64,000 nucleotides of DNA, taken from the NCBI RefSeq assembly GCF_025143985.1, contig NZ_CP083564.1, positions 1,985,501 through 2,049,500 of the forward strand. The letters run 5' to 3'. Below are positions 1 through 6,318 of this stretch, piece after piece (position 1 is the stretch's first letter; each line of letters begins with the position of its first letter). Both the position numbers and the translations under genes were made by a program. A model generated the notes under the pieces. It had not been told where the DNA came from. It saw nothing but the letters and a program-made list of their open reading frames with translations, and did no database searches. The stretch comes from Sulfitobacter sp. W027. Lineage in GTDB: Bacteria > Pseudomonadota > Alphaproteobacteria > Rhodobacterales > Rhodobacteraceae.

Positions 1-367
1 GGGGCCGATGCGCCACGGCGATGCCAATCGGCACGCCCACGCCCATACAGACCACACAGGCCGAGAGCACGAGCGTCAGGCTCTCCATCGTTTCTTCCCA
101 GTAGTCTTGGTTGAGGATGAACAGGAAGCCCAGCACCACAAAGGCCACGGTTTTCCAATTGCGTTGAATACCCCAAGTGATCGCGGCGAAGACGGCGATC
201 AGAATGAGCGGATGCGGGGTTTGCAGCACCCAGAGGATCGCCTCAATCAGCCGTTCCATCAGGTCCGCCAGCCCGTCAAAGAACCACGCCCCGTTCGTTT
301 GCAGCCAATCCAGCGCGTCTTCGGCCACATCGGCCACGGGGATCTTGTTTTCTGTCAGCCAGTCCAT
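1..367 (-). CDS. choW: Choline/glycine betaine ABC transporter permease (5' part only)
   Basis: Inner-membrane permease of a quaternary-amine importer. Only the N-terminal 122 residues are present; the gene runs off the left edge. The reading frame starts MDWLTENKIP, has an amphipathic N-terminal stretch, then hydrophobic segments (LILIAVFAAITWGI and TVAFVVLGFLFIL) and reaches a third segment, LTLVLSACVVCMGVGVPIG, typical of the ProW/OpuAB/ChoW family. It lies downstream of the binding protein gene on the same strand, separated by a GC-rich stem-loop, so the two probably form one operon whose ATPase gene lies outside the window. The specific name rests on the ChoX-like neighbour; ProW is the alternative. 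Confidence 0.8.
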   Translation of the reverse strand, partial: MDWLTENKIPVADVAEDALDWLQTNGAWFFDGLADLMERLIEAILWVLQTPHPLILIAVFAAITWGIQRNWKTVAFVVLGFLFILNQDYWEETMESLTLVLSACVVCMGVGVPIGIAVAHRP

Positions 368-404
368 GTCAGTCCTTCAGGATTGGAGAATTGCGCATGA
401 GAAT

Positions 405-432
405 GACCCGCCCCATCGCTTTGGGGCGGGTC
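405..432 (-). other. Intra-operon GC-rich stem-loop between choX and choW
   Basis: A perfect 10-bp inverted repeat, GACCCGCCCC paired with GGGGCGGGTC around an 8-nt loop. On the minus strand it is not followed by a clear T run, so it looks more like an mRNA-stabilising or partial-attenuation hairpin, of the kind that lets a binding protein be made in excess over its permease, than a full terminator. Confidence 0.55.
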
Positions 433-453
433 TTTTCCATCATAGCGTGAGGA

Positions 454-1374
454 TCACTTCAGCGCAGCGACAGCTTCCATCGCATCGCCACCGTCAACAG
501 TGGTCACACCGTCAAGCCAAGTGCCCAGCACGTCGGGGTTCGCTTTGATCCAAGCGGCGGCGGCCTCTTCCGGCTTTTCACCATCATCGAGGATCGCGCC
601 CATGATCTCGTTCTCCATGGCCAGTGTGAACTCAAGGTTGTTCAGGAATTTGCCAAGGTTCGGGCACTCTTCAACAAAACCGGCGCGGGTGTTGGTATAG
701 ACCGTTGCACCGCCCAGATCGGGGCCGAAGAAATCATCGCCACCTTCCAGATAGGTCAGATCAAAGTTGGCGTTCATCGGGTGGGGTTCCCAGCCAAGGA
801 AGACAACAGGCTCTTCCTTGCGGGTGGCACGCTCCACCTGAGCCAGCATGCCTTGCTCGGAAGACTCCACGACTTCAAACTCACCAAGGTCAAAGGCATT
901 GTCGTCAATCATCGATTGGATCAGGCGGTTGCCGTCATTGCCCGGCTCGATGCCGTAAATCTTGCCTTCCAGCGCATCGGCATTGGCGGCGATGTCGGCA
1001 AAGGTTTTGATGCCCATGTCGGCGGCAGCTTTGTTCACGGCCAGCGTGTATTTCGCGCCTTCAAGGTTGGCGCGCACGGTGTCGACGCTGCCCTCTTCGC
1101 GGTATTTGGCGATATCGCCTTCCATGGTGGGCATCCAGTTGCCCAAGAATACGTCAATGTCGCCCGCAGCCATCGACGTGTAGGTCACCGGCACGGCGAG
1201 GATCTTTGTCTCGGTGTCATAGCCAAGCGCGTCCAGCACCACGGAAGCGGCGGCGGTGGTCGCGGTGATGTCGGTCCAGCCTACGTCAGAGAAGGTGACT
1301 TCGGTACATTCGGCAGCAGCGAGTGAAGTCGCTGCAGTCATCGCCAAAACGGAAGTCGTAAGCAGTTTTTTCAT
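454..1374 (-). CDS. choX: Choline-binding periplasmic protein of ABC importer
   Basis: Periplasmic substrate-binding protein (306 aa) delivering choline or a related betaine to the ChoW permease. The chosen ATG follows a GGGGAG ribosome site and opens a signal peptide (MKKLLTTSVLAMTAATSLAAA, cleavage after AAA). The mature protein begins ECTEVTFSDVGWTDITATT and has the OpuAC/ProX-type fold with conserved stretches such as IYGIEPGNDGNRLIQ, FLGWEPHPMNANF and the aromatic residues expected to cage a trimethylammonium group. Upstream in-frame codons add an unlikely N-terminal extension and are rejected. The BetI-like operator just upstream suggests induction by choline. A glycine betaine preference cannot be excluded from sequence alone. 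Confidence 0.88.
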   Translation of the reverse strand: MKKLLTTSVLAMTAATSLAAAECTEVTFSDVGWTDITATTAAASVVLDALGYDTETKILAVPVTYTSMAAGDIDVFLGNWMPTMEGDIAKYREEGSVDTVRANLEGAKYTLAVNKAAADMGIKTFADIAANADALEGKIYGIEPGNDGNRLIQSMIDDNAFDLGEFEVVESSEQGMLAQVERATRKEEPVVFLGWEPHPMNANFDLTYLEGGDDFFGPDLGGATVYTNTRAGFVEECPNLGKFLNNLEFTLAMENEIMGAILDDGEKPEEAAAAWIKANPDVLGTWLDGVTTVDGGDAMEAVAALK

Positions 1375-1400
1375 TGGTGTTCTCCCCAGAGAAGTTTTTA

Positions 1401-1420
1401 TTGACTGATGCGCCAATCAA
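1401..1420. promoter_or_regulatory. BetI-like operator upstream of choX
   Basis: A near-perfect dyad: TTGACTGA-TGCG-CCAATCAA on the plus strand, that is TTGATTGG...TCAGTCAA reading toward choX. This resembles the TTGATTG...CAATCAA operators bound by BetI, the choline-responsive TetR-family repressor. It sits 26 bp upstream of the choX start, where binding would block transcription. Assignment to BetI is by resemblance and gene context. Confidence 0.6.
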
Positions 1421-1502
1421 AAGCCATCGGCCCTGATATTGCAACCGGATTAATTTCGCCAACTTAATTCAGGGCGAAATTCAATACTACTTGTTTCAGG
1501 GG

Positions 1503-3131
1503 TCACTCCCGCTTGGCTTGTTTGGGGCGCAAAACGGGGGTGACGTTTTTATCCGCACCGGGCTCGGGTTCGGCATCGATCTCAGGCGAAGGTTCGCCCG
1601 CCTCTGCCCGCTCTTCGGTGGGCGCTTCCTCCGGCGTCGCGGAGGCTTTAACTACTGGGTCCGCCACGGCGTCGCCTTCTTCCGTTTCGGCAATGGTTTC
1701 AGCAGCTTCCGCCTGCACCTCGGTCTCGTCCATGCCAAATGCAGCGCGGATCGCAGCTTGGGTTCCGGCCCCATAAAGCCCATCGATCGCACCGTCATAA
1801 AAGCCCACATCCGAGAGCTTGCGCTGCAGCGCCTTACGGGTCTCACTGTCGAACAATTGCGGCTCATCCTGCATCAGCCCCAGCAGCGTGCCGTCCCCTC
1901 CCCGCAGGGCGCGGTAGAGATAAAGCGCGGCATCCGCAGCGCCGCGACCGGGCACTTTGCCGTCGTCGATCATCGCGGCAAAGTTGAACATGGCTGCCGG
2001 GTGTCGCCTATCGGCTGCACGGCGGAAGTAGTCAAGCGCCTGATCGGGGTCGGCCTTCTGTCCCAATGCGCCCTGTAAGTAGATGAAGCCCAGATCGTTC
2101 AGCGCCGCCGCATGGCCCCGGGCGGCAGCGGCTTGGTAGAGTTCGAGGGCGCGGGCGTGATCCTGCGCCACGCCTTGCCCCTTTTCATAAAGCTGCGCCA
2201 ACTGATACCGCGCCTCCGGCGAGCCAGTCGCCACAGCCTGCTGGAGGTATTGAGCGGCGGTCTGAGGGTCGTAGCGCGGATCGTCAGCGTCGCTTAACAG
2301 CGCAGCCAAGCCCAGCTGAGACCGGGTATCCCCCGCACGTGCCAATTCCGCCAAGCGCTGACCCTGCGCTTCGTTCAGGCCCGACCATGTTCGGGGGGCC
2401 TCGGCCTTTTCCGTTGCGCCAGAACCGCCGATGAAGGTCGGCGTGGGGTTCAACCGACCAAAGCGGCGCGCAGAGAGGCTGCCACCACTGCGGCTGCGCA
2501 GCTCGGCGCGGAAGCCGTCCAACATTGCCCCAATCTCAACCTCCGGCTCGGCCAATGCCTCTGCCAGCGTGGTGGCGAAGATCCCGGGGCTGTTGCCGCT
2601 GGCGTCACAGGCGCCCACCTCTCCGGAAGTGATCACCAGCGTGCCTTGACGCGGCTCGGGCGGCGGCAAGGGAGTGTTCGACTGGAGCGGGGCCGCATGG
2701 CAATTGTCGAGCACCACGAGCCGTATCTGTCGCGCCTTCCCCGCCGCGCGTAGCAATGCTGGCAGCGCCACCCCCTCGCTCCGAAGCGCCGAAGCCGGAG
2801 CCAAAGGCGCGTCTGCCGGGATCAGATAGCTCTGACCACCAGAGGCGATACGCTGCCCAGCATAATAGACCAGCGCAATATCTGCCGTTTCAGCCTGAAA
2901 CGCGAAGTCGGAAAGCTCCTCTTTGAGGGCGGCGCTCTCAGCGTCGATCAGCGTGGTGACCTCGAACCCCTGCCCCTCCAGCGCGTCGGTGAGCGCTTCG
3001 GCATCTTCGCGGGGGCCATCGGTGGCGGCAGCGCCCTCATAGGCGGAGATGCCAATCACCAAGGCTACGCGGTCTTGGGCCACTGCCGCGAGGGGCAGCA
3101 ACAACATAATGAGGATCGCGGTCAGACGCAT
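1503..3131 (-). CDS. Secreted caspase-like (C14) protein with Sel1 repeats; catalytic His replaced
   Basis: 542 aa. The ATG preceded by AGGAG gives a signal peptide (MRLTAILIMLLLPLAAVAQ). Residues 21-235 form a caspase p20-like domain (RVALVIGISAYEG). The usual YYAGHG histidine motif reads YYAGQR (89-94), so the catalytic His is Gln93, whereas the Cys motif VVLDNCHAAP keeps Cys144. Residues 255-410 hold Sel1-type helical repeats (ARYQLAQLYEKGQGV, AALNDLGFIYLQG). Residues 434-466 resemble a peptidoglycan-binding domain (LQRKLSDVGFYDGAIDGLYG). The acidic, Pro-rich tail from about 467 is likely disordered. It lies 119 bp downstream of the Mrp operon on the same strand, with its own ribosome site. 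It is probably a periplasmic scaffold or pseudo-enzyme; its role is unknown. Confidence 0.8.
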   Translation of the reverse strand: MRLTAILIMLLLPLAAVAQDRVALVIGISAYEGAAATDGPREDAEALTDALEGQGFEVTTLIDAESAALKEELSDFAFQAETADIALVYYAGQRIASGGQSYLIPADAPLAPASALRSEGVALPALLRAAGKARQIRLVVLDNCHAAPLQSNTPLPPPEPRQGTLVITSGEVGACDASGNSPGIFATTLAEALAEPEVEIGAMLDGFRAELRSRSGGSLSARRFGRLNPTPTFIGGSGATEKAEAPRTWSGLNEAQGQRLAELARAGDTRSQLGLAALLSDADDPRYDPQTAAQYLQQAVATGSPEARYQLAQLYEKGQGVAQDHARALELYQAAAARGHAAALNDLGFIYLQGALGQKADPDQALDYFRRAADRRHPAAMFNFAAMIDDGKVPGRGAADAALYLYRALRGGDGTLLGLMQDEPQLFDSETRKALQRKLSDVGFYDGAIDGLYGAGTQAAIRAAFGMDETEVQAEAAETIAETEEGDAVADPVVKASATPEEAPTEERAEAGEPSPEIDAEPEPGADKNVTPVLRPKQAKRE

Positions 3132-3250
3132 AGGGCAGTCTCCTTTCAAGCGGCATTGGTTGGGCGGCATCGCCCATTAACCTATGCTGGCACGAAAAGG
3201 TTTCCACCATCGTAACAGTTTGAAACGAATCCTACCGGTTCCGCCGGACC

Positions 3251-3646
3251 TCAGGCGTTGGGCAGCGTCTCTTCGACGTCGCGGTCTTCCTCGGGGACGT
3301 TCAACGTGGCCCATATGTCTCCGTCCGGCAGTTCCGGCGGATTGGGCAGGCAATCGCGGCGGTGGATATTCGCCTTTGCCATGAAATTGGCCGAGACGGG
3401 CGCGGTGACAAAGATAAAGGCCATGATCAGCAATTCATGCAATGACCCCGTCCCCGAGAGGAAAGAATTAATCATAGCCGCAAGCAGATACGCCCCAATG
3501 CCCAGTGTCGCAGCTTTGGTCGGGGCGTGCAGACGGGTCATGGGGTCGTTCAGCTTGAGCAGGCCGATCCCGGCGACAGTGACAAAGAAGCTGCCGATGA
3601 CCAGCAAGACGGCGACGGCATAGGTGGCGATGATCTCAGGGCTCAT
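3251..3646 (-). CDS. mnhG: Na+/H+ antiporter subunit G
   Basis: Small membrane subunit (131 aa) of the multi-subunit Mrp/Mnh/Pha cation/proton antiporter. Three hydrophobic segments are visible (ATYAVAVLLVIGSFFVTVAGI, LGIGAYLLAAMI, ELLIMAFIFVTAPVSANFM), with the family core GLLKLNDPMTRLHAPTKAAT between them. A charged cytoplasmic tail follows from residue 91. It is the last gene of the operon, and its start overlaps the mnhF stop by four bases, indicating translational coupling. Confidence 0.93.
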   Translation of the reverse strand: MSPEIIATYAVAVLLVIGSFFVTVAGIGLLKLNDPMTRLHAPTKAATLGIGAYLLAAMINSFLSGTGSLHELLIMAFIFVTAPVSANFMAKANIHRRDCLPNPPELPDGDIWATLNVPEEDRDVEETLPNA

Positions 3647-3930
3647 TCGATGATATCTCCGCGCAGAACGAAACGGGCATAGGCCACGGTTGAGACGAAA
3701 CCCAGCATGGCAATGATCAGCGCCGCCTCAAAATAAATCTGCGTGCCTTGCAGGATGCCCAAAAGCACGATGATGCCAATGGCGTTAATGAACATCGTAT
3801 CCAGCGCCAGAATGCGGTCCCCGGTGCCGGGGCCGATCCACAGTCGGATCATCGCCATGAACTGTGCAATGGCGACCAGCGTCAGCGCGCCATAGAGCGT
3901 GAGGGTGAGAAAATCACTTGCTTGGGTCAC
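3643..3930 (-). CDS. mnhF: Na+/H+ antiporter subunit F
   Basis: 95-residue, three-helix subunit of the Mrp antiporter. It contains the conserved loop IRLWIGPGTGDRILALDTM between helices one and two, the family signature region, followed by FINAIGIIVLLGILQG and a third helix. Its start overlaps the end of mnhE and its stop overlaps the start of mnhG, each by four bases. Confidence 0.93.
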   Translation of the reverse strand: MTQASDFLTLTLYGALTLVAIAQFMAMIRLWIGPGTGDRILALDTMFINAIGIIVLLGILQGTQIYFEAALIIAMLGFVSTVAYARFVLRGDIIE

Positions 3931-4427
3931 AGGAAAATCTCCTTCAGCCGGCGTTCATAACGGTCTTTGATCTCATCGCGCACCGCATCAGGGTCGGGTG
4001 CGTCCAGCGCATGGACCAGCAGATAGCGGCCCGTGTCCGACAGATCAGCCGAGACGGTGCCGGGGGTCAGCGTGATGGTGCCCGCCAAAATGCTGATCGC
4101 TTCGGGTTCTTTCAGGTCCAGCGGCACGACAACCCAGGCGGGCGACATGCTGGCGTTGGACTTGGTCAAGATGATCCACGCCACTTGGATATTGGCGATG
4201 ATGATATCCCACAGGACCAAGATAACATAGGCGATCATGCGCAGCGGGCGAATGCCTTGGGGCCGGTCGGTCCACCAACGCGCGGTCAGCGCCGGGATCA
4301 CGATCCCAAGGATCAGACCAAAGACCGCCATGCCAGCGCTGAATTCATTTTGCAGCAGAATCCAGACGACAGTCAGCAGCAGGGTCAGAAACGGATGCGG
4401 CAAAAGCCAACGGATAGGTCGCATCAT
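3927..4427 (-). CDS. mnhE: Na+/H+ antiporter subunit E
   Basis: 166-aa Mrp subunit E. N-terminal hydrophobic segments (PFLTLLLTVVWILLQNEF, AVFGLILGIVIPALTARWW) are followed by IAYVILVLWDIIIANIQVAWIIL and a soluble domain with the typical EAISILAGTITLTPGTVSADLS. Two adjacent ATG codons directly follow the mnhD stop; either could initiate. It belongs to the membrane complex that exchanges sodium for protons and supports salt and alkali tolerance. Confidence 0.93.
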   Translation of the reverse strand: MMRPIRWLLPHPFLTLLLTVVWILLQNEFSAGMAVFGLILGIVIPALTARWWTDRPQGIRPLRMIAYVILVLWDIIIANIQVAWIILTKSNASMSPAWVVVPLDLKEPEAISILAGTITLTPGTVSADLSDTGRYLLVHALDAPDPDAVRDEIKDRYERRLKEIFL

Positions 4428-4428
4428 G

Positions 4429-5973
4429 TCAATGGGCCTCCTCTTTGCCGTCCGACAGCTTGCCGGGGGTCTCCAGCACGGTGGTCAGGTAACGCTCAGG
4501 GCTGAACAGTTGTTTTGAGATCGCTGTGGCATATTGCGTGGCCGGGCCCGCCAGCAGCGTATGCGCCACTAACAGCGCCAAAAGACCACCGACCGCCACA
4601 TAGCTCAATGCAGAGGGCGCTTCGGCAGGGTTGCCCCCCTCTTCGGGCGCGATGCTCCGGGACTTCCAAAAGACCACACTGCCCGCGCGGCCAAAGCCGA
4701 CAAGGCTCAGAAGGCTCGCGCCCAGGATCACGGCCCAGATCCAGACCCAGAACTCGTTCTCGGCGGCGGCGCCCATGATCAGCAGCTTACCGACAAAGCC
4801 CGAAAGCGGCGGCACACCGACCATGGCGATTGCCGCAATAAAGAACAGAGCGGCGGTCAGCTTGGCCCCCGACACCTGCGGCTGCGCCGTCAGATCAAGG
4901 TTGTCCCGCCCTGCCCGCGCCAGATCGGCAATCAAGAACAGCGCGCCCGCAGCCAATGTCGAATGCACGATATAGTAAAGCGCCGCCGCGATCCCCTCGG
5001 GCGTGAACAGCGCGATAGAGATCATCACCATGCCCATGGAGCCGATGACGGAGAAGGCCACCATACGGTCCAACTGCTTGGCCGCCAGCACCCCGATCAT
5101 GCCAAGCGCCAGCGACAGCAGCGCGGCAGGGAGCAGCCATGTGGTGTGCAAATCCGCCGTGGTTGCCAGTTCGGGCGAGAAGATCAGCGTATAGACGCGG
5201 ATGATTGCATAGGCGCCGACCTTGGTCATGATGGCGAAAAGCGCCGCCACCGGGCCGGGTGCTTCGGCATAGCTGGATGGCAGCCAGAAGTGCAGCGGCA
5301 CCACGGCAGCTTTGACCGCGAAGACCATCAAGAGCAGCACCGCTGCGATGCGGATGCCCACGGTCGCGCCTGCATCGATCAAGGCCACCCGCTGCGCCAG
5401 ATCGGCCATGTTGAGCGTCCCCGTCTCGGCATAGATCGCGCCAAGCGCAAAGAGGAACAGCGTCGAGCCCAAGAGGTTATAGAGCACATATTGCACCCCC
5501 GCCCGCAGCCGTGGCGTGCCGCCGGCATGAATCATCAAACCGTAGGAGGCGATCAGCAGCACTTCGAAAAAGACGAAGAGGTTGAAAAGGTCGCCCGTCA
5601 GGAAAGCGCCCATGATGCCCATCAGTTGGAACTGGAACAGCGCATGGAAATGCCGCCCGCGTTCGTCCCATTTCGAGCCGATGACATAAAGCAGCACGAA
5701 AAGCGCCAGCACCGCCGTCAGCGTGACCATCAGGGTCGACAGGCGGTCGCCCACTAGCACAATGCCAAAGGGCGCGGCCCAATCGCTGAGACGGTAGAGA
5801 ATGACATCGCCGCTGGACGCCTCAAGCGACAAGCCAAGCCCAATAAGGATCAAGGCCACAGCGCCAAACAGCGATAGCACCCGCTGAATGGTGATGTGAT
5901 AGCGCGCCGCCAGCACGATGAAGGGGGCGATAAAGGCGGGCAGCACGATGGGCAGGATCAGCCAATGGGTCAT
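4429..5973 (-). CDS. mnhD: Na+/H+ antiporter subunit D (complex I NuoN/NuoL-like)
   Basis: 514-aa polytopic membrane protein homologous to the antiporter-like subunits of respiratory complex I. The conserved region VFAVKAAVVPLHFWLPSSYAEA contains the membrane Lys and the His/Trp pair of the proton path, and FVFFEVLLIASYGLM is typical. It has about 14 hydrophobic segments and a short hydrophilic C-terminus (TVLETPGKLSDGKEEAH). Its start overlaps the stop of mnhC by four bases. Length and gene order match MnhD, not complex I. Confidence 0.94.
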   Translation of the reverse strand: MTHWLILPIVLPAFIAPFIVLAARYHITIQRVLSLFGAVALILIGLGLSLEASSGDVILYRLSDWAAPFGIVLVGDRLSTLMVTLTAVLALFVLLYVIGSKWDERGRHFHALFQFQLMGIMGAFLTGDLFNLFVFFEVLLIASYGLMIHAGGTPRLRAGVQYVLYNLLGSTLFLFALGAIYAETGTLNMADLAQRVALIDAGATVGIRIAAVLLLMVFAVKAAVVPLHFWLPSSYAEAPGPVAALFAIMTKVGAYAIIRVYTLIFSPELATTADLHTTWLLPAALLSLALGMIGVLAAKQLDRMVAFSVIGSMGMVMISIALFTPEGIAAALYYIVHSTLAAGALFLIADLARAGRDNLDLTAQPQVSGAKLTAALFFIAAIAMVGVPPLSGFVGKLLIMGAAAENEFWVWIWAVILGASLLSLVGFGRAGSVVFWKSRSIAPEEGGNPAEAPSALSYVAVGGLLALLVAHTLLAGPATQYATAISKQLFSPERYLTTVLETPGKLSDGKEEAH

Positions 5974-6317
5974 GTGCGGTCCTCCGCCTTGGTATCGGTC
6001 AGCGGGTCGTCGACATGGTCGTCATTGTTGCCCAGATAGGCGCCAAGCGCGATCATCACCACCACGGCTGTCATGCCAAAGGAAATCACGATGGCGGTCA
6101 GCACCAGCGCTTGCGGCAGGGGATCGGTATAGCGTGCGGCATCCGTCAGGATCGGCGGCGCGCCCACTGTCAGACGGCCCGACGCGAAGAGGAAAACGTT
6201 CACCGCATAGGTCAGCAGCGATGTACCCATGATAACCGGAAAGCTCCGCAAGCGCAGCACGAGGTAGAGGCCCGAAGCCGTCAGGATGCCGATGGCGGAT
6301 GCGACGAGAAGTTCCAT
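5970..6317 (-). CDS. mnhC: Na+/H+ antiporter subunit C (NuoK-like)
   Basis: 115-aa membrane subunit related to NuoK. The start chosen is MELLVASAIG, one base after the mnhAB stop; upstream in-frame residues lie inside mnhAB in another frame and are rejected. Three hydrophobic helices are visible (LLVASAIGILTASGLYLVL, VIMGTSLLTYAVNVFLFASG, LVLTAIVISFGMTAVVVMIA). The motif DPLPQALVLTAIVI is characteristic of MnhC. The tail is acidic. Confidence 0.93.
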   Translation of the reverse strand: MELLVASAIGILTASGLYLVLRLRSFPVIMGTSLLTYAVNVFLFASGRLTVGAPPILTDAARYTDPLPQALVLTAIVISFGMTAVVVMIALGAYLGNNDDHVDDPLTDTKAEDRT

Positions 6318-6318
6318 A

